Shown: positions 11,068 through 24,964 of the stretch, one piece after another
Layout: each line of letters begins with the position of its first letter
Position numbering within the stretch: position 1 is the stretch's first letter
Assembly (NCBI RefSeq): GCF_932526225.1
Contig: NC_064034.1
Location: forward strand, 10,045,387-10,109,386
Direction: 5' to 3'
Length of the DNA stretch: 64,000 bases
DNA from: Nematostella vectensis
Lineage: Eukaryota > Cnidaria > Anthozoa > Actiniaria > Edwardsiidae
Program-made: the position numbers and the translations under genes
Notes under the pieces: generated by a model
What the model was told of the DNA's origin: nothing
Database searches by the model: none
What the model saw: the letters and a program-made list of their open reading frames with translations, nothing else

Positions 11068-13443
11068 ACAATAGCTTGTGAGCACTCATTATTAATCTAA
11101 CCTTAATACACTGTAAATAAAGCATTTTTTAAATAAGCTGATAGAAAATCCTAAATTAAGATTTGTTGTTAGGATTGTTAGGACAAAAATATCGAAGAGT
11201 AATAGATTGAAATAGTTGTATAATTCCATAAGTGGCAAAGCTGTAAATAAATGGTTGTAGTCAATACCCCAGATATTTACAAATACTGTAATTCTGAAAG
11301 AAAGCCTAGACTTGAGGAAGACAGGCACGCCAGAGGTACACAAGTTATTCATAACTTTTATTCTCAGATTTCTAAAGCAGTAAATGCACGCTACTCATTT
11401 TAGGGGAACTATCTATCCATAAAAGCGGTCCTTGCTACATGCCTGCTCATAGTTTTTTTGGAGGGGGAGGGGGTGGCTTCTCAAGGTTTCTCTTATTTAA
11501 GCAGCCCTTCCAGTCAAGTAGGATTGTTTTTCTTACCTCCCCCTGATGTACATCTGCACCTCCTTCCCTCCCCAGCTAAATATGTAGCATAGGTGAAGGT
11601 GTATTATACTGACTATGCCTTTGAACATGTACTGTCAATGTTTTTCTCCACAAGGCAAAACTGAAAAAGTTGTCTTGCACTTGAACTCCATCTATTGTAA
11701 ATATGCAGTCTTGTATTTAAATAATTAAAAATTCAAATAAAATGTGTAGTATGAATGCAGTATGAATACCCCTAATGACAAAAGTCCATCACATCTGATA
11801 CCCCTTCTAAACATGCATTCTTCTTACAAATTTTTCCCATTCTAACCCTACCACTTTATTGTGAAGATTTTTGTGAGGGTAGCTGTTTCCCAATCATGCC
11901 AATTGAGCCAATTCCAAGCTCTTTTCTGTCTTATGAAGCCTAGCAACAGCTGGAAATGGAGCCTAATTAAGATGTTAACATGAAGAAATGAAAGAAGTAC
12001 AAATAAGCTACAAAATCACCTTTAATGACCACTTCTGTACACTTTTATCAGGACAAAATGCCAGGTTATTTTTGTACATGTATTTACAAATGTCATGTTA
12101 ATTTTCTTTTCAATACTTGATTAGATTCTGTGCTCACTGTGAATCGACGTATCTGATAAATCCAACAATTCTTGTTGGTATGGGCAACTTACAATACAGA
12201 CAGAACAATGGACAAACTAAAGGACACAAGACTAAATAGGTTAAACAAATAGACAAGAGACCTTGCAAAATTGTAAAACCTCCATATAAACGCCTTACTG
12301 GATTGTATCCCATATACATTATCTAATCCTTTTAGGCAATGACTTGCTTTTATAAGCAATTGCACAAATCTATGACACTTAAAATCCTAAATAAATTGTA
12401 ATTACAACAGCATAACCAGAAACAACTTATACATCATTTTGTGTTATATTACTTTTCTCATAAATGCAAAATTAACTCTAAATTTCTCCATACAAATATC
12501 ATAGATACAAGCCTAAGGAACATTTCCTGTGGCCAAATTTAAATTTGCTAATAATGTACAAATATATACAACTTTATTCCAATAATTTGTACATAAATGT
12601 TCTCAAAAATATACTCAAGCCTCTGGAAACAAAAAATATGCAAAATACACAAATCTCAGAACTGAGTGGAAACATTATTTGTGGCAGCATAAATATGTTA
12701 AGAACAAGGCACTAAATGTGATGGAATCAAGAAGGGAAAAAAGGATCAGATGCAGTCAATTTAGAAAATTTCCTGGTCAGCCCTCTTTATTGTAGGCTTT
12801 GATTCAGCATGATAAGAATAATTAAACTCTACCATGTTCCTCGTCACAAGTAGTGCTCAACATGCTCTTATCAGAAAACAGGCAAGGTGACATACCAAAA
12901 AAACTAATTTCCTCATGCAGAGAAGCAGTTGACAACTGAAACACATTTTAGCACAAGCCAGCTGTAATGCATAACTACAAAATATTCTTTTGCAAGGTTT
13001 CTTTTTCAACATTATTTACGAGACCAGCCCTAATGCTATAATAATAATTCTACATGACCTGCAGTATTTTAGCAAACTCACCTACAAAACCAATTTCAAA
13101 TAACAGCACCTTAACAGTACCACTATCCATGTTAATATGCAGCAATGAGCACTTAATACAAAAAAATATATAAAACAATTAAAAACACCAAAACCTTACA
13201 ACTGCTTCTAGTAAAACAACCAAAGTAATAGGGAGTCTTGATTGTAGTTCATGGAAATAGAAAAGAGGAAAAGCCCATGAGCTTGGATGGTACATGTTAC
13301 CATGCCTGTCTTCCTTCCCACCCAACACATCACCAGGATGGAAAGAGTAGGTCTGTTCAATATTATAATACATACAATGGATTACGGCTTATTGATACTA
13401 ATATAATGCTTTCTGTACAGATTGGATACTTGAATTATAACTA
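11068..13443. other. Convergent 3' regions of SARAF and the LDLR-type receptor
   Basis: This AT-rich stretch lies between two facing stop codons and probably holds both 3' UTRs. AATAAA signals on the + strand occur near 11117 and 11737 for SARAF. TTTATT, the reverse-strand signal for the receptor gene, occurs near 12573 and 12787. No extra gene or structured RNA was recognised. Confidence 0.5.
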
Positions 13444-16400
13444 TTAGCAACTACTCATTTCTGTTTCATTCCGAAAAGAACTCTGAAAAAAAAAAGGAAA
13501 ACAAAGTTATTTTTAAGCAGCAAACAATTATTGAATAAGGTTTTAGTGATATCCAGAATAATCAATGTTGAGAAAAGTGAAATCAGAATCAATGATCGAT
13601 TCAGTAAACACACTTTCTAGGAAACATAATTTCTTCCTGATTTGCACAAAGGCCTCCACTTCTCATAATTGAATCTTTGCGCCCTAGGCCCAAGATGCAT
13701 TGCGAGCGTAGAATCACTAATCTGCTAGCTGATAATTGGCTTGCTGTATCAGCTAGCTGATTAGTGAAGACCCTCAGAATGTGAGATTCTCAAATAAAGT
13801 GTCTAAGCCAATCAGAATCGACATAGTGAGCACAATGTACAATTAAAAAGTATTATACAACAAGCAATCAACTAAACACAACATTTTCTTTGAGTTGCTA
13901 TGATCTGCCTTGAAAAAAACTAACAAAATTTTTAGTGCTTCTGTTTTTCTCATGAAGGATACAACATATTATACAACATATATTTCATTGATATTCAGAA
14001 TAATCAATGTTGAGAAAAGTGAAATCAGAATCAATGATCGATTCAGTAAACACACTTTCTAGAAAACATAATTTCTTCCTGATTTGCACAAAGGCCTCCA
14101 CTTCTCATAATTGAATCTTTGCGCCCTAGGCCCAAGATGCATTGCGAGCGTAGAATCACTAATCTGCTAGCTGATAATTGGCTTGCTGTATCAGCTAGCT
14201 GATTAATGAAGACCCTCAGAATGTGTGATTCTCAAATAAAGTGTCTAAGCCAATCAGAATCGACATAGTGAGCACAATGTACAATTAAAAAGTATTATAC
14301 AACAAGCAATTAACTAAACACAACATTTTCTTTGAGTTGCTATGATCTGCCTTGAAAAAAACTAACAAAATTTTTAGTGCTTCTGTTTTTCTCATGAAGG
14401 ATACAACATAATCGGCCATACTATGACAAGAATAGAATACCTTGCCTAAAATGTTTCTCACCAATAATGCTTGACAGCGTCCTCTGTGGGAGTGTCCAAA
14501 GTGTATTGCGAAGTTATCTAATGAGCTGTTAGATTCTGTAGTCTTCTTATAAACAGGATTGTCAAACGTCATAGTTCTGTGAGTACTTTAAGATAGAGAA
14601 GAAAAAAAAAATGTTAGTTTTGCATCCAAATTATAACAAATGTCAATTACAGAAGCAATTAAAAAAGATAAGAATCTTATCGGACAGAGAATCACTACCT
14701 AGCATGCAGAGGAAATGTACCCCCTTCCCCACCCCCCAAAAATAAAATAATAAATAAACAAATAATAATAAAATAGTGTCTTGAGTGTAACTCACTTTCT
14801 TTGTATTCTTCTGTAGATTAGGCACCCAACAACAAGTGCAACGACAAGAATTATAACAATGACTCCAACAGCTATTCCTATTGTTGTACCTAAAGAATGA
14901 AATAAAAAGCATCTTAGTTTCCTGCTGACAATGTTTTACTAGTCTGCCCTATATTTTAGTACAATATTATCAAATTGAATACTAGATACAGTAACATCAA
15001 ATTTGTCCATACTCAGATCTTCTGCAGCTGTCTGTTCTTTACTGCTGTCATTTGGGTTTGGAATACCTCCATCCTGTTTTTTCAGCTCACAGTGTTTCCC
15101 ATAGTAGGCAGGCGGACATCTGAAAATATTCAACACAACAAAATTTATGACTGGTAAATAACAAAAACAAGGAATTATAGGATGTAAGCCCAGTAACTAG
15201 GCTCATGCAAGCCTACTTAAGTATGGAAGAACGTTTGTGTACTTACATGCATTCAGGTAGCTTATTTTCACCACTATCATGGCAAGTGCCATTATTAAAA
15301 CAGAAGTTGGGTTGGCATTTGAAGGCAACTGGAAAATAGTAATTTACACATCACAGTTAAACAACTGCTATCTCAACTTTAAATTAATTCCTTGGTCCCA
15401 ATGTAACAATTCAAAAGTCCTTTTTACTTAATTTACAATTTCCTTCTCTAACACACTAAGACAACAAGACACCTGAAATCTTCAGTCAAACAATGGTTTC
15501 CTTAATTTTTCATACAAATCCCAGCTGCAGGTCTGGTAATACAAGCATGACACAATTACTGACAAACTCACTGCCTTTTGCTGACCTGACAAACTTCTTG
15601 CAGGGGCAAACAGAATGAGACACCACAACAGCATCATCAACTGGGAAATGTTATAAAATATAGAGGTACTGAAGCGTGGATGTCTAGTGACAAGAAAACT
15701 GGTTTCTTACCTGATGTGTTGCAGGTAGCGCTGTCCTCTAACAGGTTGATGTTTGGGGGGCAATGACAGGTGTGTGATTTTGGGAGAGGAGCCAGCAGGC
15801 ATGTATGGCTGCATCCTCCATTGTTTTCACCACATGGGTTGGAAACTAGCCAACAACAAAATGAAAAAGAAAAACCTCAGCAACAGGTGGCAGACTCCAC
15901 CCAACAGAATATGTCATAAAAAGGTGACAGCTAATAAAGATTCACAAAGAAACAAGAACTAAGGGTTGAAAATGACCCTGTAAAAAGCCTTATAATATAT
16001 AGCATGGATGGGGATGACACATTCTCTCCTCTAGTGGCATAATGTAATCACAGGAATTAGGATACTTTGTCAACGATTTCTTTATAAAATAAACAAAATT
16101 AAATCCCCAATTTGTGTTGAATATTTAATGAAAGCGATAAAATATCTCTAACCTTTATCTGAAATGTCTCCTGCCTTCTGAGTTAGCGAAATCCTTTTTT
16201 AGTTGTCTCTTGTTATATTTCTATTTCTCGTCTAAAAACCCTAGCGATCGTTGTTTTCAAGTCTCGAAACATTTGAATGGTACTGTGTAACCATAGCCTC
16301 TTTAGTGTTCGTGACAAGCCCGAGCCCTCTCCGAACCTAACTTTGTATTTAGGTTCTATATAAAATAAGGAGGGAGTGAAACAACGCTCGATTCCATTGT

Positions 16401-19400
16401 ACCAAAACCTGCCTAGTTACGGCCAATGTTGTTTTGTTGGTATGAGACATGATTGATTGACAGCTCACTTTCTCTTTGAACTTATCGCGCCGCTGACACA
16501 CACCTGAACATGCGACAAGTGAGTAGATCAGGGTTTATTTTTTAAATGTTTCTACGGACCGTTGCATTTCTTTATCCAAAAAGTTAAATGGAAGCCGATC
16601 ACCAGATAATAATTTGATTTGCTCAATCCCCCTTCTCCACTTCTCCAATAAAAATAAAACACTTTGCCCTCCGTCAATAACTTGCAACATTTTCTTTTGT
16701 TCCGGGTAAAAGTTCAAATTCATGTGGCAGTTATATGACATATTTCGCTATTTGAGCGGGAAAACATTGCTTTTTCCCGCCTAGACAAAATTAGCCCATG
16801 CACTATTAGCTATGCACATATTTACACTGATGGAGAAATTACACAGTAGAATAAAAAAATTGAATAATATTACCAATAGCCTCATTCAGATTTGTGTTTT
16901 TCTCCTGTTCCCACTGTGCCTACCCCACCACCTACATGTATGGGTTTTCTTCCCCTTGAAGGTAGTCCTTTTAGTTATTCTTTTATTGCAGTATCTACAA
17001 TTATGTCTGTTATATCTAAAAGACTCACATTTGGGCTGTTTCTGCTGCTGGTAAACATGGATATCCATTGGTGAATAAAGCCCACTGCACACCAGAGATC
17101 TGTCCTTGCCATTGAACTTATTGGCCTTGTAAATAGACTCTTTGACCCAGTCTGTCCAGTAAATATAATCTTGGAATACAGTTATTGCAAATGGGTGGTG
17201 CACACTGTCACTGGTAATCACTCTTCTTGCTGTGCCGTCAAGATTGGCACACTCTATTGTGTGTTCTTTTGCATCTGCCCACCAAATCTTGTCTATCGTG
17301 TAATCAATGGTGAGGGCATTGGGCCAAAGGATGTTTGTGTTTACAATTTGGAGCCGTGTTTTAGGGTCACCATTCATTCCACAGCGTTCAATCTTTGGCT
17401 CTTCACCCCAGTCGGTCCAGAACATGTATCTTAAATAAAAGAAAGACCTCCATAAAATGCATGCTATGACAAAAAGACTACAGACAAACTGTAGAATACT
17501 GTAATTTTATGCCTGTGTAGTTTAGCTGACATTTCAAGCTACTTTGCTTGGACGAAGGAATAATGCCTAAAATGAAAGTGAAACTACAGTTCCCTGTTTT
17601 CATAGAGGCCTAAAACATACTATTAACGCTGTTTTTTTTGCACATCATTGAGAAAAAAAAAACCAACATAACCAAAGTTTTTTTTGTTTATTGTTGCACC
17701 TTGAAAAAACAACATTCTTATAGTACTTACCCAATAGCTGGGTACACAACAATTGCACGAGGCTCTTGTAAACCCGTAGTGATCAGCCGCATTCTCTCCC
17801 TGCCATCAAGATTAGCCACCTCAATCACATCAGTACCAGTGTCTGTCCAGTACAACTTCCTATTGACCCAGTCAACTGCGATACCATCAGGTGTAAGCAG
17901 AGACATGTTCACTATCGTCTCCACTGCCGAACCATTGTTTAAAGGAGCACTTTTAATGCTTGCCTCAATGACATCCGACCAGTAGATAACTCCAGTGGCA
18001 AAGTCATAGTCTAAAGCAATAGCTGCTCTCAACTTTGGAACCACTTGAGTGAAGTCAGAGGAGTCCATGACAAGCCGACGGATGTCCTGTCGGTTGGTGA
18101 ATAACAGGAAGGGCTTGTCTCCTAGTGCCTTGCAAGTTTTTTTATCAGGTTCCAATCTATAGCCTTCCATACATGTACACTTGTAGCTGCCTTTGGAGTT
18201 GAAACACATCTGGCTACAAGATCCAGGAATAGCACATTCATCAACATCTGCAGATAAAAATATGATAGAGATTAGACTAAATTTTTTTTCCAAGCTTATT
18301 GCCTGATTGCGAATTGAAAATTGCAGTTATTCTGAAAATGCTCTTACCTCTACATGATTTGGGGTCATCTAGAGCCACCTTATACCCAGGCCGGCATGAA
18401 CAGAAGTACCCTGTCTTAGTGTCATTGCAGTAATGCTGGCAGGGGCCATTGTTGTCCTTACATTCATTGATAACTGGGCAAATTACAGAAACATTAGAAA
18501 AAGCAGATTTGAAGGGTGGTTTGGCTACTATTATGGATATGTGTTTGATGGGTCAGGGACTTAATCCCAGAAGACTTGTAGGGCGGTTTGGTAGCTAAGG
18601 ATGTGTGTTTAATGGTTTTTAACTTAACAGGGCCCTGATAAGAAGCTTAATGATGTTAGGGTTGGATTTCAATAGGGAAAGACATGTACGCTATATTTTT
18701 CATACGAATTCGAACATGTGGTTTCTGCAGCTGAAATTTAAGACACTTTAAGACAGATTTTAAAAATTGTGCATGGACTTGCACAAGTATCATACTTTCC
18801 TTAGTGACAAATAAATAAATTAAAGCATAGAGTTTCTGAACATTTATCTGAAATTTTTGGATAATAAGAATTTTTAAGACCATCATCAAATCTTTTTTCC
18901 AAATTGAACATTTTAAGACTTTTTAAGGACCCACAGAAACCATGAACAAAAGCATAAAAGAGATATCACTGGCAAAAAGAATAAGGAAACTCTTGGCTGA
19001 GGTATATTTTAGTTTTTTGAGTATTGTACCATTTATAAACATGATGCCTTCCTGATTATCACCATCTAATAATATTCATTTCAGTATGTTTACTAGAAAT
19101 ACTGGTGATTTTATTCAACACAGATCAAATCGACCAGATACTTTAGGAGCCAAAAATGGTTTTAATATAAACAAATCTTGAAATCTACTAACTGCAAGTG
19201 GCTTTAAAGGACTTATTTGTACTTACAGCAATTATCAGGTTCATCAGCTGAATTAGTGCAATCAACGGAGCCATCACAAACTTTGCTTTCTGGAATACAC
19301 TGCTTTGAGGACCCACATTGGAATTCACCATCTTTGCAGATACTGGGAGGCTTCGTAGCTAAAAGAGAAAACATCCCTTATAAGTTCAAACCTGGGGCCT

Positions 19401-22400
19401 TAGGCTGTACATTCTCCATACAGACCTCACTCTCAGTTAATAAGTAGTTAGTAAGCCCACATAACATTCAACAAGTTCTGAAACATCAGAAACATACTCC
19501 CCATGTCTTGACTAGGAACTGTTTCCATTTCAGAAGAGGTGAGAGGCCCCATATGCTGATGCCCTTACATACTGAGCCACCTGTGACCCCACATCCAAAT
19601 AACGGTTCCTTAGTACTTACGGCAATCAGCTTCATCACTGTTATCCAGGCAATCATTGTTGCCATTACATCTATCTCTCATTGGGATGCATCTCTTGTTA
19701 GCACAAGTGAACTGACTAATATGGCAGGCAGAGGAGTCTAAATCATGGTAGAGAATAGAACAACTTGTTGGTATTAATTTAAACTTGTTGGAATTGATCC
19801 AAGAACAGAGGCTTCTCTAATATGAAATACTTTTTAGAAAAGAATTTTTTTTGGAGAGTAAGTCTGTCAGCCTCCATTTTATCTTCCTAAAAAAATTGAA
19901 AATCTTCCATTTCACTGGCTGAGTTGGGGAAGCTATTCTGATATTTTAAACTTAGTAAATGAGGTAGAAGACTTTGTTTTTTTTGAAGGTCATTTGGATA
20001 TTTTATCCAGTGTCTTTCAATACTGAGTGAAAATAATAACAAAGAAGTGGTTAACAAGGGCTCAAATAGCATCAGCTAAGCAACCACAAGCTTGGAAGCA
20101 TTGTGTGAGTCTGAAGTAATAACTGCTATGATATGCTATATTTTGCCTTGTAAACAGGGATGTGTCACATTGGTGGCATTAATTTCTGTGCACACTTCAT
20201 GTTAACATCATGGCTTTAGACTGAAAAGTACTTACGACAGTTGTTTTCATCAGATTTGTTTAGGCAGTCAAACTCCCCATCACACACCCAGCTCTTATGA
20301 ATACACTCCCCCGTTGAGCACTGGTACTCTGAGGACTTGCAGTACTGGGAGCTATTTGGGCAGTTGATCTCATCTGAATTATCGGCACAGTCTCTATCAC
20401 CATCACACCGCCATCTACTCAGGATGCAGCGCTTATCAGCACAGGTAAACTCATTTGGACGACATGTGTGTGGTGCTAAAAAGAGGAGAGAAGTTGACTA
20501 TGTGGAAAGCACAGCATTGCCAATTCTTGCTGAAAGGATCAAAATATAGTAAACAAACAAAAGCTTGTGACTTACGACAATGGTTTTCATCAGAGAAATC
20601 ACCACAATCATTATCTTGATCACAGACCCACTGCTGTGATATACATCTCCCATTGCCGCAGGAAAACTCATGAGGCGCACATGTCTTGTTACCTAGAGAG
20701 AATAGAACAAAATAAGTGTGTGTAAACACTCTTTCAATCTATTCGTAATGGAGCTGATTCCATTTTAACACCGAGAACTCCCCAATTAAGAAACCAACCC
20801 ACAACAGAATCAACCCTACGTAATCATAGTGTATTTGTGTTGCAAGATATTTTCCTCAGGTAGGTTAGATGCTTACAGTAGATGGTACTTCTGAAGGGGG
20901 ATTGTGAACCCCTTTCTCTTAAAAAAAAACTACTGGTACATCCAAGAAAAAAGCTGTACTAGTACTAATGATGGCTATAATCAGTCAAAAGAACAAAGAT
21001 GAACTCACCACAATTTAACTCATCTGTTCCATCACCACAGTCATCATCCTGATCACACACCCATCTCTTGACAACGCAGATGCCATTACCACAGGTGATC
21101 TCATTCTCAGAACATGTCATTGTTGCTAAAAATCAAGAATTAAACTCACTTAACCACAATGCTCTATATCACATGAAATATCCTCACCCTTGAGCAGGGC
21201 TGAAGCATTTATATGATGCATTTTAACATGAAACGAAATGTTTTTGTATAGAAAAAATTAACACTGCGAAACATGATCAAATGTTCTTCACATGCAACTT
21301 TCTTGTAGTACTGAGCTATCACGCCAGCCACAATTTACCCTTACTTACATATACAAACTATTCAAAATGGGTGGTAAAACAGTCATTTTATAAATCATTA
21401 AAAAGTGAAGTAAAGTCCTCTAATCATTATTTGTTTTTATTCTTAAAAGAGCCTTGCAAATCTGTGTGTCTCATACAGGGTAGCGTTGCCAAGGTTAACA
21501 CAACATATCTAATTTTCTCACTAAGTTCTGTTCCAAACAAAACAAAACAAATGAGCTACCTAGTATCAAGTAAATCAAAGGTAGATGAAGCGGAGAGCAT
21601 TCTCAATCCAATTATTGGACCCATTTCTAAAATTTGACTTGAATACAAACAAACAGGATGACTTTATGCCAATGTTTCACATACCACAGGAATTTCTTTC
21701 ATCACTGCCATCATGACAGTCATCATCTTTATCACACACCCACCGCCTGGGTATACACCGGCCATTTGTGCACCGGAACTGGGTGTCTGGATTGCATGTT
21801 GCCTTTGCTGTGGATAAAAGAAAAAAAAAAAGTTCTTAGTATTTGGGTTCCTTCACATAGAAAATGCATATATTGTATATTCTACATAAACAGTCCACAA
21901 GGTGTGAAGAGTGCAGATACCAGTTTATTGTAGATGATAAACATAATCTGTCATCTATAGATACAATGCAAATCTAGACTATAGAAACAATATAATCTCC
22001 ACGCATTTTCTGGCAAAAAAAAAAAATGGAGAAAACTGGAAATGAAATCCTGGAAAAAAAATATATAATATGCAATATTGGTAAGGTTAAGTAAAAGGTA
22101 AATGTAATTAGCTAAAGATAAAAGCATAATGGAAAAATGGGAAAAGTACAATGTGCAAATTCCAAACACCAAACATACCTAAACATATTTATTGAATCAC
22201 TTAATTTCTAGAGGCCTTTCATAAACAAAGAAATGCTTCATAAAAATGTCAAGTAAATTTTGACGTAATATAATAGTCATCCATAGTACTTTCCAGTTCT
22301 AACTGACTGGTTGAATGCTGAGAAATTTCCTACTGATATATATACTTCATAAAAATGCAAACTTTGGACCTAATGTGGTAGTTGTTCTAGTATTTTCCAG

Positions 22401-24964
22401 TTCTATCAAAACTGACCATTTATAAATTTATAAATACTTTCATCAATCTTATATCAGCATGACTAGAGAAGACAACAACTGAAAGAGTTAATCTACTCCC
22501 ACCAAGGTATGATTTTAAAACGGAATAAAATCAAAACAAAGAAGAGAGAAATCAATAGGTTTTTCTGTTATCTTATTGTAGAAAACCAATTTCCTGAGAA
22601 GCAGGGTCAAGATGCATGTCAACAGTTAGGTGCCAATTTCACTGCTTGCCTCAAGTTATTGTCCTTTCCCTTTCCTGTGGGTATTTCACCCTGGTATTAA
22701 GCTTATATCTCTAAGCATACAACTGGCTTGTAAATGATAGGTCAGAGAAATAAGGAATGCTGGGACAGTTATTTGAAAAATGTCATAGCTGTGCGGGGCA
22801 TGTGTCTGTCATCCTTACCACTGGCAATAAACCAAATCCAACAATGCTTATCTATGACCTTTAGGTTCTAATCTGTGTGATAACAAGATTTTCCATGAGG
22901 GATACAAAAGGGAGGTAGATCACTTTTAGGAGGACAGTACACGAGACCAGGAGGGGGGCAGTAATAAAACACAATTATCGGAAAATGGGAATACTGACTA
23001 CTTTACCTACAAATAAGGAAGATATAGAGATTTCATATCAATATGTATGTAGACCCATTGAGGTTTGTAAACAGATTAAAACTATTACAAAATTAATGAT
23101 AGATGCTAAAAATAAAGCTATGAACAAGAATTACTTATTATACAACTACAAATTAAGTAGATGTCAAATTGAATAATACATCTGAACTATAACATTTTCC
23201 ATCAATACTGTAGCTACTAAGCAGGCTGAACTATGTAATACTAACTTGTGGAAAACTGAATCACTGTATGAAAAACAAGAGCTGCCAATATATTTCAGAA
23301 AACATTTTCAGATTATCTTTCTAAGCGTATAAAAATATATACTAAAAAAATTAAGTGATATTGTTCTAGATAATGGCAATGGTGTAATTATTATAAAAAT
23401 ATATATATATATTATCTAGACAATTTCATACCCATGATTTTGGTGATGTTCATTTACACAAATATACTCAAATCTGCACCCAAAGAGTATGCAGGGAAAC
23501 GAAGAAAAAACGCCTCCGTCACTAGCTTGCCGTGACAAGAACTACGGGGGCGGTTTTCAAAATCTTTTGTTCTCTGGCGACTGAAAACGTGTGAAGGGAG
23601 AAAGCCATTGGCTGAGCAACGAGGGAAGGTATTTGTAGAGCAGCCGTCGAGCGAGTATGTAAATCAGAACAACAAAGCCGTGGAAAGAGTGACACGGAAT
23701 TCTCGAAAATTAAAGCATTTATTAGAAAATATAGCTTTTGCCTTGAAATTCACAGAATAATAGCCCCAATATATCAGGTTTTCGTCGATGTACGAATCTA
23801 GAGTTCAATAAATATCAGGAGTGGGGTTTTGATCGCCATTCGTCACACAACCAAACATCAATCACACAACGAAACAAAACAGAAAATCGATTGATTACTC
23901 CACTGCTAATAAATACACTGATGTTTTGGACGTATCGATATATGTTCTAGCAGAAATCAATTCGCTAAAAGTTTCTTTACTGTTTCGTAAACAGGGGAAT
24001 TCGAGTTATGAACTCCATTCATTGCAGGCATAGCAAATATAACTTATAATGCCCACGTTGAACCTTTCATCTACTCTACTCATCAGGGCATAAACCTCAG
24101 ACGAAAGGTTGAACGTCAGTTTCATCTCATTAAACACTGGTTTCAGCAAGGGGGGAAATGACAGTATACCCAAATGGGTGTTTTTTTGTGAAGAGAAACT
24201 AAAACAGTGTGTTTTACTAGCGACTTCGAGTGTTTATAATCTACAAATGGTGCGAAGCGTAATGCCCACGACACGCGTAAACTTTGCGCGTTTATGGCAT
24301 CTTTTCCTACACCCGGTAAAGTCCCGATAGTAAAGACTTACGGCAGTTAATCTCGTCTGAATTGTCCCCACAGTCATCCTCTCCATCACATTTCCAAGTC
24401 GCCGCGATACACTTCTGAGTATTTACGCACGTAAACTCGTTGTTCTTACAAACAAACTGACGCTCTGAGAAGGAAACAATTCGGAGTAAAAACACATCGC
24501 CAAACACCGTAAATCACAATGAAGGCAACAGTTCTGTGTATTACATTAGGTGTAAATGAAAAGAGGGATAAGAATGAGTCGACAAATACATGGAAAATAG
24601 CTTCTTTAGAAAGTTTGAGCCGTAAAATGTGGGTGTATTCTTAGCTTGTACTGACCGCCATTCCAGTCACAGGACGATCACAACAAAACATGTCTACAAA
24701 AATTCGCATTTGAACCGTACAAATAAAGAAGTTTTGCTCTGTTTAATGTCTAATCTAAAGAGGTTTTGCTATGAAAATATAAAATATTGTTTTTTGGAAG
24801 GAGAAGAAGAGAATGAAGGGTCGAATTCCTGATGCAAAATAGAAACAGTCAACCAAAACACACGAGTTCACGCTACGTATGCGATATTTACCTTTTGTTC
24901 CGGCGATGAACCCGGCCACCAAAACAAGCCAAAAAACAGTCACTTCACCCCGCAATCTTGGCAT
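13444..24964 (-). CDS. LDL receptor / VLDLR-type endocytic receptor, 17 exons
   Basis: This is a type I membrane receptor for endocytosis of lipoproteins or other ligands. Exons: 24892-24964 (signal peptide), 24342-24464, 21685-21807, 21009-21125, 20576-20692, 20236-20475, 19621-19737, 19227-19358 (together eight LDLa modules with CDxxxDC..(N)SDE acidic clusters), 18348-18473 (EGF), 17731-18247 (calcium-type EGF DVDEC plus propeller), 17029-17429 (propeller: FWTDW, WWADA, YWTDW), 15711-15845 (EGF), 15247-15328 and 15067-15119 (a second C-terminal EGF), 14796-14889 (membrane helix), 14441-14576 (tail with FDNPVY) and 13444-13482. All joins keep frame; the model gives 874 aa, close to human VLDLR. 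The juxtamembrane exon may instead end at 15013, adding 18 residues. The layout fits LDLR/VLDLR/LRP8. The FxNPxY signal predicts clathrin-mediated uptake and PTB-adaptor binding. Confidence 0.94.
13547..14410. repeat. 422-bp near-identical direct duplication in the last receptor intron
   Basis: Copies lie at 13547-13968 and 13989-14410, separated by 20 bp. I count five differences over 422 bases. Each copy contains a foldback (13714-13767 in copy 1) with arms close to TCACTAATCTGCTAGCTGATA. Copy 2 ends 31 bp from the donor of the FDNPVY exon. Both copies are noncoding. Confidence 0.88.
19493..19590 (-). repeat. tRNA-derived SINE fragment in a receptor intron
   Basis: Read on the minus strand, the segment has a box A-like GTGGCTCAGTATG, then CCTCTCACCTCTTCTGAAA, then AGTCAAGACATGGGGAGTAT. 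It shares its tail and layout with the copy at 32199-32286. Its box B is degraded. Confidence 0.55.
23396..23418. repeat. AT dinucleotide tract
   Basis: A short uninterrupted run of TA/AT dinucleotides in the long intron between LDLa exons 1 and 2 of the receptor gene. The remainder of this 2.5-kb intron (21808-24341) shows no recognisable gene. Confidence 0.7.
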
